Positions 16,241 to 23,557 of a stretch of 42,444 nt of DNA are shown one piece after another. The translations under genes were made by a program, and so were the position numbers. Numbering within the stretch: position 1 is the first letter of the stretch; the number at the start of each line of letters is the position of its first letter. Source of the stretch: Paludibacteraceae bacterium (GTDB lineage Bacteria > Bacteroidota > Bacteroidia > Bacteroidales > Paludibacteraceae); contig JAFSPA010000003.1 in assembly GCA_017443145.1 (NCBI GenBank), positions 1 to 42,444 on the forward strand. The letters run 5' to 3'. Under the pieces are notes generated by a model. That model saw nothing but the letters and a program-made list of their open reading frames with translations. It was not told where the DNA came from and did no database searches.

Positions 16241-16541
16241 AATTGCAATAATTTTACTGGTCAAATGGAAGGGCGGGTTCAACTTTAGCCATAGTATTCT
16301 TTGATTAGCTTTAAGTTATACTGTTATTATACTAATATTTCGTTTATCTAACGTATATCTATCGTGTATCTATCGTATATCTATCGTGTTTGTATCGAGA
16401 TTAGCGGCGGGTTTCCGGCAGGATTGGATGAAGTGAACTTCTTCTGGTGGTAGGAAGTAGCACTACGAACATCACTCCGCCGAGCGCGTAGTCTCTATAT
16501 TCCTCGACGTTCATAGCCATAGGCACGATTATCTTCGATTT
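16241..16541. other. 301-nt gap without a gene, holding an 11-bp tandem repeat
   Basis: Between EFR1 and the 75-aa gene I see no ORF with family similarity. On the minus strand a 12-codon frame (MAKVEPALPFDQ) lies just before EFR1; its significance is unknown. The main structure is the tandem repeat at 16341-16396. Confidence 0.5.
16341..16396. repeat. 11-bp tandem repeat, five units
   Basis: Units start at 16341, 16352, 16363, 16374 and 16385: CGTTTATCTAA, CGTATATCTAT, CGTGTATCTAT, CGTATATCTAT, CGTGTTTGTAT. The period is exactly 11, about one helical turn. Confidence 0.85.
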
Positions 16542-16769
16542 TCATAGTAACTTTAGTAATTCATCTTCTCGCACGATCTTCGGCGCGCTCTTACCGGCTA
16601 ATATGAGTACCTTCTTGCCGTTGCGATAGATATGCAACTGCCGTGAACGAACCACAGCCGTCAGTTCCGGGTCGCGTTCTATCTGCTCGCGAATTGCTCG
16701 GTACTCACCATCTGCAGAAAATAGCTTTCGCTGCAAATGGCTACACATATCAGTAGCGTCTATTTTCAT
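16542..16769 (-). CDS. Small protein of unknown function (75 aa)
   Basis: I do not recognise a family. The protein is charged and probably soluble: a helical N-terminal half (MCSHLQRKLFSADGEYRAIR) and a beta-rich C-terminal half (LHIYRNGKKVLILAGK), ending EDELLKLL. It has its own well-formed promoter 44-75 nt upstream, which argues for a real gene. The 11-bp tandem repeat lies about 150 nt downstream. Confidence 0.6.
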   Translation of the reverse strand: MKIDATDMCSHLQRKLFSADGEYRAIREQIERDPELTAVVRSRQLHIYRNGKKVLILAGKSAPKIVREDELLKLL

Positions 16770-16812
16770 ATGATTTATTCGGGTTAATCACTATTTACGA
16801 CGATTTACGCCG

Positions 16813-16844
16813 CAAAGGTACAAAAAAAATCCCACATATACAAA
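16813..16844 (-). promoter_or_regulatory. Promoter of the 75-aa gene, inside a terminator
   Basis: Minus strand TTTG (16844-16841), 20 nt, TACCTTTG (16820-16813). The TTTG lies in the loop of the terminator at 16822-16859. Nearly identical to the element at 21796-21842. Confidence 0.82.
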
Positions 16845-16859
16845 TGTATGCAGGATTTT
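16822..16859 (-). terminator. Terminator after the TonB receptor gene
   Basis: Minus strand: AAAATCC plus TGCATAC, short loop, GTATATG plus a GGATT arm, then T8. The stem is imperfect but ends in a strong T-run. Confidence 0.7.
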
Positions 16860-16892
16860 CTTTCCATTTGGTGAATTTTTATACCATTATGC

Positions 16893-19373
16893 CTATTGGC
16901 CTGTTGATACGCCGCCACCTCCCAGACGATTGAGTTCGTCCATGTCGCCTACCTTGCGGTTCTTGTGCTGCTGGTACTGACCGAACATCCATGTCAGGGA
17001 CAGTGTCACACGCTGCTGGCGGATGGTATTCTTATACCAGCTGCTATACCCCTCCGCCATGCCTTTATCCTCGTTATGGAACGACAGCGAGCGTGCCAAG
17101 TCCTGTACATTGAGATTGAAGATAAGCCCCTTCTTCATATACATCTTTCGCACGCCGAAGCTGAGGAAATAGGTGCTACCGCTGGTGTTATATCCGGTGG
17201 TCATGGGGCTGGACCAGTTGCCGTCGAACGTCAGAGTCCAGTCTTTGGGCAAGTACGCGGAGAGCGTACCGCCGGCATAACCGTAGTGGTTGCGATTCTC
17301 ATATATCGGACGGCCTTCTTCGTTCTTCTCGTATGACCGGTTGATGAAATGCAGCCAGCCGGCATTAATAGTTAGTGCCAGCCATGCCCCTTGCATAGTA
17401 CGGGTGCCGTCTTCCGCTGTCACATACTTAGGCACGATAGGCAGTTCGGTCAGCGATATATTGCCACCGTGGGTGGTGCAAGTACCGAAATTTGTCCACT
17501 TGATTGAACTCATACCGTTAGGGAGAATGGTTGTTTTGGAGGAGAACATATCCTGTGTGTGCGCAAAGTTGAATGTGACATTCAGGTACTGCGTCCATGA
17601 GAAATGCACCTCAACATCATTGTTGAACTCAGGTGTGAGTTCGGTGTTGCCTTCCTGATAACTATACGCATCCACATACGTGCGGAAGGGATTGAGCATC
17701 CAGTAATTAGGGCGCTTGATACGGCGCGTATAACTGGCGCTGAGGGCTATCGGCTGTTCCAGTTTGCCGAGCGGCTTGGAGGTATAACCCACGTACGCAG
17801 TCGGGAAAGGATTGAAGTAGGACTTGCTGGTGATGGTGTCCGCGCTCTGCCAGTTGCCAAGGCTGTAGGTGTATTCACCCCGCAGACCGAGCTTGACCGA
17901 CCAGTGTTCGCCAAACTGTTTGCCTACGGAGATATACGCTGCTGCCACGTGTTCGTCGTAGTGAAAGTCCTGCGGGGTTTGACTGAACGGCTGCTGATTG
18001 AGTATAGAGTCCGTGGTCATGTGATTATCCGTCGATGACAGGCCGTATTTGACGCCACACTCAATCATGCCTGTATTCCAGAACTTGGTTTGGAAATCAA
18101 GTTTGGCGCTATAGATATTCACTATCTGCTGGCTCTTGATATTCAATCCAAGCGAACGAGGAATGAGTTCGTCATATCGGGTTTCCTGGCTGTTGTTTTG
18201 CTTGTTGTTATAGCGGTTATAATCCACATTAACAGTCAGTTCGCGCTCGAGTGCCTCGTTGAAGGTATGCGTATAGTTGAGGTTAGCCGTGTGTTGTGGC
18301 GACTGCGTTCCGGCGCTTGTGCGGCTCTGACTCTTGCTCGTAGTGTCGTTACCCACCACCGTATAGGCATAGTTGCGGCCATCGATAATCCGCTGCTGCA
18401 CAGTCATGTAGGGCACCTGCAAGATAAAGCCGAAGGTGTTGACTGAGTCGATATACCAGTCGTTGCCAACCTTGAGCATGTAGTATTGAAAATTCAGGTC
18501 GTATCCCGAATAGGAATAATTCTCAAATTCAGGCGTCTTGCGGTATGTCTCGAAATCAATATCGTTCTGCGAGAACACTTGTGTCAGTTGACCAAAAGTG
18601 TAGGTCTTCTCACCCCGATAGTTGAGCATAAGCGAGAACATTTCTTGACTCAGCCAGCGTTTGACGTCGCCGAAGTACATGCCTCCGTAGCCGGCGGAGA
18701 GCATACCGTTCAGCCCGCGCATCATGTTGCGCTTGGTCTTGATATTGATGATACCTCCCTGCCCGCTGGCATCGTACTTGGCGGAAGGGTTGGAGATGAT
18801 CTCAATCTTCTCAATCGTGTTGCCGTCAGTGCCGTCCAGCATGGCTTTCAGTTGCTGGCCACTCAGGTACGAAGGCTTGCCGTCCACCCATATTTCCACA
18901 CTTTTGCCGTTCACGGTGATATTTCCGTCCTTATCAATACGCACACCCGGAGCGCGACGAAGTATGTCATTTCCGTTCGAACCTGCCGCAAGCGGCGAAG
19001 CACTCACGTTCACCACTAACTTGTCCATCTGGCGTTCAATCAATGGTTTCTTAGCCTTCACTTCCACTTCCTCAAGGTGCTCCGTCTCTTCGTGCAGCAC
19101 GAAATCCGGTCCGCCGAACGCGGTGTGATAGCCGATATAGGACGCCTGAATGATGTAGTTGATCGCCTGTACCTCCAACGCGTAAGAGCCATCCTCGTCA
19201 GTAATGGCGCCGGTTAACAAAGCGGAATCCTTTGCCAGTACGGAAATCGTCACGAAGGGCATCGGCGCACCCTGAGTGTCAGTCACACGTCCTTTGATCG
19301 TCTCTGCCGAGACGGATAATCCCGTCAGCACTACTCCCAGTACTAAAAATACTACATGTTTAATTGTTTGCAT
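16893..19373 (-). CDS. TonB-dependent receptor / outer-membrane beta-barrel family protein
   Basis: An 826-aa outer-membrane protein. Signal peptide (HVVFLVLGVVLTGLSVSAET); a carboxypeptidase-regulatory-like domain (GRVTDTQGAPMPFVTISVL, about 28-105); a plug domain (DILRRAPGVRIDKDGNITVNG, then VEIWVDGKPSYLSGQQLK); a beta-barrel with many aromatic strands to the end. It lacks the canonical SusC length (about 1000 aa) and no SusD follows, so it belongs to the smaller outer-membrane beta-barrel family, whose members may import metals, siderophores or peptides. The AraC gene lies just upstream on the same strand. The ligand is unknown. Confidence 0.9.
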   Translation of the reverse strand: MQTIKHVVFLVLGVVLTGLSVSAETIKGRVTDTQGAPMPFVTISVLAKDSALLTGAITDEDGSYALEVQAINYIIQASYIGYHTAFGGPDFVLHEETEHLEEVEVKAKKPLIERQMDKLVVNVSASPLAAGSNGNDILRRAPGVRIDKDGNITVNGKSVEIWVDGKPSYLSGQQLKAMLDGTDGNTIEKIEIISNPSAKYDASGQGGIINIKTKRNMMRGLNGMLSAGYGGMYFGDVKRWLSQEMFSLMLNYRGEKTYTFGQLTQVFSQNDIDFETYRKTPEFENYSYSGYDLNFQYYMLKVGNDWYIDSVNTFGFILQVPYMTVQQRIIDGRNYAYTVVGNDTTSKSQSRTSAGTQSPQHTANLNYTHTFNEALERELTVNVDYNRYNNKQNNSQETRYDELIPRSLGLNIKSQQIVNIYSAKLDFQTKFWNTGMIECGVKYGLSSTDNHMTTDSILNQQPFSQTPQDFHYDEHVAAAYISVGKQFGEHWSVKLGLRGEYTYSLGNWQSADTITSKSYFNPFPTAYVGYTSKPLGKLEQPIALSASYTRRIKRPNYWMLNPFRTYVDAYSYQEGNTELTPEFNNDVEVHFSWTQYLNVTFNFAHTQDMFSSKTTILPNGMSSIKWTNFGTCTTHGGNISLTELPIVPKYVTAEDGTRTMQGAWLALTINAGWLHFINRSYEKNEEGRPIYENRNHYGYAGGTLSAYLPKDWTLTFDGNWSSPMTTGYNTSGSTYFLSFGVRKMYMKKGLIFNLNVQDLARSLSFHNEDKGMAEGYSSWYKNTIRQQRVTLSLTWMFGQYQQHKNRKVGDMDELNRLGGGGVSTGQ

Positions 19374-19406
19374 ACTCGTTTTCTTTTGTTTTTTCTAAAT
19401 CGAGTG

Positions 19407-19414
19407 CAAAGGTA
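19407..19414 (-). promoter_or_regulatory. -7 element of the TonB receptor gene
   Basis: Minus strand TACCTTTG in the context AGCAGTACCTTTGCAC. No good TTTG is found 20 nt upstream, so an activator such as the neighbouring AraC protein may be needed (inference). Confidence 0.65.
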
Positions 19415-19483
19415 CTGCTTTTTGCAGATGTGGTATATGAAAAATCGGACATTTTGCAGTTTGGTGGTATATAAACAGCCTTT

Positions 19484-20344
19484 TTAAGCGAAAAAGACGG
19501 AGAAATCATCACTTAACGGTATTCCTAACGCGCGGAAATGACTGGGAGAGACACATCCCATCTGCTGGAACTCCAGCGCCATGTGGCTCAAGTCGTAATA
19601 GCCGTGCGTCAACGCGATAGATAGTAAATCCAACGGATTACCGGCGTGTGCAGTCTGTTGCATCTGCTGAATGGTTCGATGAAAACGACGCAACCGGATG
19701 AACTGTTTAGGCGGGATACCTACGTATGTCTTGAAAACCCGCAAGAACTGCCGCTCACTCAGGCAGGCGACAGAAGCCATTTCTTCCGCAGAGATATTAC
19801 CTTTTGCTTCGTCACACGCCTCAATCACCTTGCTTAGACGGGTGTAGTTGATATCTTCTTTGTGCGGCAGGTGTCCCACGAAGAAAGCGTCAATCAGCGA
19901 TGCTATCCGCTCTGTTTCAGACGAGGACTTGAAAATAGCGTCGAGTTGCAACAGCCCAGCGTCGCTGCTTTGCTGTGCCGTCAACACCTTTCCTGCCAAC
20001 TGCTGCAGGTCAATGTGTAACAAGGCATGCATTCCTCCCGGTTCAAAGTCCAACAGCATTCCCTCGAACCATCCGTTGAGCGTTGTCAGACCGATGGTCT
20101 TCTGGTTCGCGCCGAGCAAGGTCAGACCGTCCGTACGGGTGCCGCTGATGTCCGCCTTGACATTACGCATGAAGATGAAGCTGCCGTAATTCGGCAACAA
20201 GGGTTGCACGTGCTTTCCGTTCACAAAACGCGGGTCGTCAATAGGAGGAGCCATCGTATCCGTTGAACCTTCCGCGCGCACGAACACGTAGCGCGTTATA
20301 TAAGGTCTAAGGGGCTCCGATGGAAGAATTATCTGAAAAAACAT
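19484..20344 (-). CDS. AraC-family transcriptional regulator
   Basis: A 286-aa protein. The N-terminal domain (IILPSEPLRPYITRYVFVR) matches the DUF6597-type ligand domain; the C-terminal ~110 residues contain both AraC helix-turn-helix units (ISAEEMASVACLSERQFLRV, then ALTHGYYDLSHMALEFQQMG). It lies between the alcohol dehydrogenase and the TonB receptor on the same strand. In E. coli the AraC protein YqhC controls the related dehydrogenase yqhD, so aldehyde stress control is a plausible role (inference). No clear promoter is visible upstream. Confidence 0.88.
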   Translation of the reverse strand: MFFQIILPSEPLRPYITRYVFVRAEGSTDTMAPPIDDPRFVNGKHVQPLLPNYGSFIFMRNVKADISGTRTDGLTLLGANQKTIGLTTLNGWFEGMLLDFEPGGMHALLHIDLQQLAGKVLTAQQSSDAGLLQLDAIFKSSSETERIASLIDAFFVGHLPHKEDINYTRLSKVIEACDEAKGNISAEEMASVACLSERQFLRVFKTYVGIPPKQFIRLRRFHRTIQQMQQTAHAGNPLDLLSIALTHGYYDLSHMALEFQQMGCVSPSHFRALGIPLSDDFSVFFA

Positions 20345-20423
20345 CAGTGTGTCTGTTTGTGCAAATAGATATAGAAAATCGTGTCTTTGTCGGAACTCTC
20401 AAATTCGATATTAATATCAAAAG

Positions 20424-20583
20424 TTAGCGCTTAATCAAGTCTTTCAGTTTGATGTCGGGATGGCGGTACTGGCGCTCCTTGCGCGTCTTGAGACCGTTAG
20501 TTATGAAGGCTTGTTGCGGACAGGCGTGCACGCTGCCGTGCCACGGCGGGGCTGTTGCCTGTTCCTGAGAAATAAAGTATCAT
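20424..20583 (-). pseudogene. Collapsed EFR1 flavodoxin/ferredoxin gene
   Basis: Reading the minus strand, it starts MILYFSGTGNS, identical to the intact EFR1, then jumps out of frame to VHACPQQAF and KERQYRHPDIKLKDLIKR, the C-terminus. About 200 internal residues are lost, including the first cluster. The start overlaps the alcohol dehydrogenase stop (ATGA), so the ancestral gene was coupled to it. The first 34 nt (20558-20591) are identical to 16215-16248; the C-terminal part is clearly more diverged. Confidence 0.88.
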
Positions 20584-21758
20584 AATTGCAAACTTTCCTT
20601 CAATATCGCTTTGATGTCCTTTGCTGTTAGGTCGAGGTAACCGGCGGGGAAGATGACGGTGGTGGAAACGATGTTGTCAATCATTTCCGGGGTGGCACCT
20701 ATCTCGCTGATGGTCAGCGGCAGACCGATCTCCAACATCCAATTGCGCAAGGCCTCGAGACCTGCTTCGGCCAGTTCGCGGTCTGACTTACCTTCCGTCG
20801 GGATATCCCACACGTTATGCGCAAAGCGCACAAACTTAGGCAGACCTTTCTCCATCGCACGGCGGTAGTACGCCATCGAGACGGAAGCCAGTGTGTAGCC
20901 GTGTGGTGCGTGTGTCCAAGCGCCTAAGGAGTGACCAATCATATGTACCATCCAGTCCTCGGACTTGCCGCATTTGAGCAGTGTGTTGAGTGCCCATGTC
21001 GCCGTCCACATAATGTTCGAACGCGCTTCATAGTCTTGCGGGTTCTTGACAGCTGCACGCGAAGCAACGATGAGGCTACGCATCAGTCCTTCGGACAGGT
21101 AATCGGTCGTGTTGTCGTCGAAGTCGGAGAAATACTGCTCCATGATATGATTCATGATGTCGTAGATGCCGGCTTTCATCTGCTCGACAGGCACGGTCAT
21201 TGTGAATCGCGGGTTGAGGATGGCGAACTTGGGCATCAGTCGGCTGTCGAAGACGTGACCGAGTTTGTTGCTATTCGCTGCATCGGTGATGACCGACCCA
21301 CCGTTCATCTCGGAGCCTGTTCCAGCCATCGTTAGGATGCAGCCGATAGGCAGTATATGCTGGTCCTTCGGCGGTTGGTTGCCTTCTACCCAGAATGTCT
21401 GCCAGTAGTCGCCATCGAAGAACACAGATGCCGCAACTCCTTTGGAGTAGTCACAGACGCTACCGCCGCCCAGCGACAGAATCCAATCGACTTTGTTCTC
21501 GCGGGCGATGCGAATACCTTCATTCAGTTTCTCCAATGTCGGATTACTCATCACGCCAGGGTTCTCGACGATGGTCTTACCTCCGTCACGCAGGATGGTC
21601 ACCACTTGATCGTAGATGCCGTTGCGTTTGACGCTGCCGCTGCCGTAGTTAAGCAGCACGGTCTGGCCGAAGTTCACTAACTCGTCCTTGAGTTTGTTCA
21701 GGGACTCTTCACCAAAATAAAGTTTGGTCGGGTTGTAATACGTAAAATTGCCTTGCAT
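20580..21758 (-). CDS. Iron-containing alcohol dehydrogenase (YqhD/BDH type)
   Basis: A 392-aa group III dehydrogenase starting MQGNFTYYNPTKLYFGEE. The cofactor site is LSLGGGSVCDYSKG. Metal ligands appear in YDIMNHIMEQY (Asp, and His four residues later), MVHMIGHSLGAW and APHGYTL; the 14-residue spacing of the last two His fits the family. It probably reduces aldehydes with NADPH, either for detoxification or in fermentation. An AraC gene follows after the EFR1 remnant. It has its own promoter about 40 nt upstream. Confidence 0.94.
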   Translation of the reverse strand: MQGNFTYYNPTKLYFGEESLNKLKDELVNFGQTVLLNYGSGSVKRNGIYDQVVTILRDGGKTIVENPGVMSNPTLEKLNEGIRIARENKVDWILSLGGGSVCDYSKGVAASVFFDGDYWQTFWVEGNQPPKDQHILPIGCILTMAGTGSEMNGGSVITDAANSNKLGHVFDSRLMPKFAILNPRFTMTVPVEQMKAGIYDIMNHIMEQYFSDFDDNTTDYLSEGLMRSLIVASRAAVKNPQDYEARSNIMWTATWALNTLLKCGKSEDWMVHMIGHSLGAWTHAPHGYTLASVSMAYYRRAMEKGLPKFVRFAHNVWDIPTEGKSDRELAEAGLEALRNWMLEIGLPLTISEIGATPEMIDNIVSTTVIFPAGYLDLTAKDIKAILKESLQL

Positions 21759-21795
21759 AATATGTTGTTTTTATTTTTTGCGACGGTTAACGCCG

Positions 21796-21826
21796 CAAAG
21801 GTACAAAAAAAATCCCATATATACAA
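21796..21826 (-). promoter_or_regulatory. Promoter of the alcohol dehydrogenase, inside a terminator
   Basis: Minus strand CTTG (21827-21824), 20 nt, TACCTTTG (21803-21796). The TTG is in the loop of the terminator at 21805-21842. Confidence 0.82.
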
Positions 21827-21842
21827 GTATATGCGGGATTTT
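21805..21842 (-). terminator. Terminator after the DUF4491 gene
   Basis: Minus strand: AAAATCCC GCATATAC, short loop, GTATATAT GGGATTTT, T-run. It begins 2 nt after the DUF4491 stop codon. Confidence 0.82.
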
Positions 21843-21844
21843 AG

Positions 21845-22133
21845 TTACTTTTTCTTTGGATTTTTGGGAAACCAGCCTTTTTCTACTCGCTTCTTCTGAG
21901 CGAATAGTTCACCGATACCCCACAAGGCAGAGAAAGCAAAGATACCGAGAAAGACGGATAGATAGGTGTTTGTCACAAAGAGCGAACCGGCAATACCTGC
22001 GAGGCCGATGAGCATGGAGTACCAAACAAAAGACCTTCGTGCCGAAATAATACTCTGTTTTGATTACTATCGGGTGCCAGAGACCGATACAAAGAAAGGC
22101 TGCAAGGCCAAGAATAAGTCCTTCGAAATTCAT
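21845..22133 (-). pseudogene. DUF4491 family membrane protein, frameshifted
   Basis: The first frame gives MNFEGLILGLAAFLCIGLWH and continues to YYFGTKV; it then becomes nonsense. Shifting by one base in the T-run TGTTTGG (near 22030) restores WYSMLIGLAGIAGSLFVTN, GIFAFSALWGIGELF and the usual tail VEKGWFPKNP before a stop at 21845. With one T fewer the product would be ~95 aa, the family length, with three membrane helices. Either a real frameshift or a homopolymer sequencing error. It follows the outer-membrane protein gene, with the junction repeat at 22144-22169 between them. Confidence 0.85.
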
Positions 22134-22143
22134 TATTATAGCA

Positions 22144-22169
22144 TTCAGTTGTCAGTAATCAGTTATCAG
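22144..22169 (-). repeat. Junction repeat, copy 1 (contains the stop of the OMP gene)
   Basis: A 26-nt sequence matching 33072-33097 at 24 of 26 positions, with the first 19 nt identical. On the minus strand it holds the TGA stop of the outer-membrane protein gene (22166-22168) and ends 10 nt before the DUF4491 start. It carries stop codons in all three frames. Confidence 0.85.
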
Positions 22170-22864
22170 TGTGTGAACATCAGTCCGAAATACAGCCTTG
22201 GACCAGTGGGCAGGACGAGTTCGTTGCGATGGACGGCTAACATCCAGTCGAAGCGGAAGGTGAGGTGCAGTTTCTTCGTCAGGCAATAATCGCAACCGAC
22301 ATAGGGCGTGACATAAAAGAAAGACTGCTTGTGAAAATAGGTGTCAGCCTGTTTGTCCCATGTATTCAGATTGCCATCCAGCATGTATAACGACCGCATC
22401 GCACCTCCGCCTATCGTGGCACCGATGTACGGCCAGGCTTTCTCCATGCGCCAGCATGCGTCTGCGTTGATACCTCCGCAGCCAATACGTGTATAACTGC
22501 CGTCTTTGAGTACGTTACTTTGGTCGGAAAGTCCGCTGGGCATGGTGGTGACGAAACCTTCGAAGCCTGTTCTGAGATGTTTCCATAAATGCACGCGCAG
22601 CGCGCCGCCAATGCCGTACAACGCACCTTGCTGGCTGTATGAACGGCCATCCGGTGCCGCAGGAGCTGCTTTATCAATCCCGAACAAATAGCCCGTGTGT
22701 ACCATCATTCCACCGGAGAAACCCTGATAGGCTGACGTCTTATTTGACATTTGAGATTGGACATTTGAGATTTCTTCCAATCTGCTTGCGCCGTATGGTT
22801 CCGCTGCAAACATCCCTGTTGCTGATGCAAATAATATTAATAAAAAAAGTACCTTTACACGCAT
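22166..22864 (-). CDS. Outer-membrane beta-barrel-like protein of unknown function
   Basis: A 232-aa protein with signal peptide VLFLLILFASATGMFAA. The mature part alternates hydrophobic and polar residues with Gly/Tyr-rich strands and ends RLYFGLMFTH, as expected for a small 8-strand barrel. Residues 30-43 (EEISNVQSQMSNKT) are encoded by a 14-bp direct repeat (22746-22758 and 22760-22772) that looks like inserted low-complexity DNA. Its promoter has a -7 box but no good -33 box, and three CTTAAG boxes lie where an activator would bind. No family recognised. Confidence 0.75.
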   Translation of the reverse strand: MRVKVLFLLILFASATGMFAAEPYGASRLEEISNVQSQMSNKTSAYQGFSGGMMVHTGYLFGIDKAAPAAPDGRSYSQQGALYGIGGALRVHLWKHLRTGFEGFVTTMPSGLSDQSNVLKDGSYTRIGCGGINADACWRMEKAWPYIGATIGGGAMRSLYMLDGNLNTWDKQADTYFHKQSFFYVTPYVGCDYCLTKKLHLTFRFDWMLAVHRNELVLPTGPRLYFGLMFTH

Positions 22865-22881
22865 AGTTTTGAATTTTGCCG

Positions 22882-22889
22882 CAAAGGTA
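22882..22889 (-). promoter_or_regulatory. -7 element of the OMP gene
   Basis: Minus strand TACCTTTG, 18 nt before the start codon. The -33 region has no TTTG, consistent with an activated promoter. Confidence 0.7.
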
Positions 22890-22910
22890 CTTAAAATCTG
22901 GCATATTTAT

Positions 22911-22937
22911 CTTAAGATTTCCTTAAGTTTTCTTAAG
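22911..22937 (-). promoter_or_regulatory. Three CTTAAG boxes, likely regulator binding site
   Basis: CTTAAG occurs at 22911-22916, 22922-22927 and 22932-22937, spaced 11 and 10 nt. This places them about 36 to 62 nt before the expected transcription start of the OMP gene. PhoB/OmpR-type proteins bind direct repeats with ~11-bp spacing, and the gene upstream encodes one. The last box overlaps that gene's stop codon. Confidence 0.65.
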
Positions 22938-23547
22938 GACCCTCAAAATCCCTATTGATGGGGATGCGCAACTCGCTAATAGTTCCGTTGATGTCGAGCG
23001 AGAAGATGAAATGCTGCATGGTTAGTTTGGAATGAATGCGAAGAATGCCGGGACGGGAAGAAGGCAGTAGTGCTGCCAAGTTAGCATCCAGCATCTTCTG
23101 CAGCACTTCCGGCTGAATGGTCAGCTCGTTGACGAAGGGCGTCAGATGTACGTTCGGTATGAGTCCGTGCGCCTCAATCTCGTTCTCATGACTGCGCAAC
23201 CACTGAATAACAAACGCTTGCAAGTCGATCGTGTAGGTTGTTTTGCCGCTTTGCGAACGATAGATGAGTCCCACGCCGCGGATGGTCTCGATAGGCATAG
23301 TCTTGCTGAAACCGAGTTTGCGACGCAAGGCATTCAGGTGCACATCAACAGTGCCGGTGTCGTACTGAAAACGCTGTCCCCACACACTATATAAAATCTC
23401 CGCGCGCGAGCAAATGCGGTCGGCATGTCGCGATAGATACTCCAACAGACCGTATTCCAGTCCTGTCAGCCGCACTTCTTTGCCATCCTTGCGCACGCTA
23501 TGCAAGTCGCGGTCTATTTCAATATGAGGACCTATCGGGATGTACAT
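22933..23547 (-). CDS. Orphan PhoB/OmpR-type winged-helix regulator without receiver domain
   Basis: A 204-aa protein. Residues 5-98 are a PhoB-type effector domain: VRLTGLEYGLLEYLS, SRAEILYSVWG, VDVHLNALRRKLG, IETIRGVGLIYR. No receiver domain precedes it, and no kinase gene is next to it. The C-terminal ~105 residues (AFVIQWLRSHENEIEAHG, HLTPFVNELTIQPEVLQKML, then a beta-rich end) are unfamiliar and may be the signal-sensing part. It follows the ZIP transporter gene by 10 nt and precedes the OMP gene whose upstream region carries CTTAAG boxes, so it may control that gene. Confidence 0.8.
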   Translation of the reverse strand: MYIPIGPHIEIDRDLHSVRKDGKEVRLTGLEYGLLEYLSRHADRICSRAEILYSVWGQRFQYDTGTVDVHLNALRRKLGFSKTMPIETIRGVGLIYRSQSGKTTYTIDLQAFVIQWLRSHENEIEAHGLIPNVHLTPFVNELTIQPEVLQKMLDANLAALLPSSRPGILRIHSKLTMQHFIFSLDINGTISELRIPINRDFEGP

Positions 23548-23557
23548 AAGTAATTAT

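Noticed and set aside
16341..16396. Possible CRISPR array
   Set aside because: Units are 11 bp with no unique spacers; no cas genes are near. No CRISPR seen anywhere in the window.
16893..19373. SusC/SusD-type polysaccharide utilisation locus
   Set aside because: The receptor is shorter than SusC and no SusD or glycosidase gene follows.
20653..21680. Plus-strand frames opposite the alcohol dehydrogenase
   Set aside because: Shadows of a strongly supported gene, no domain content.
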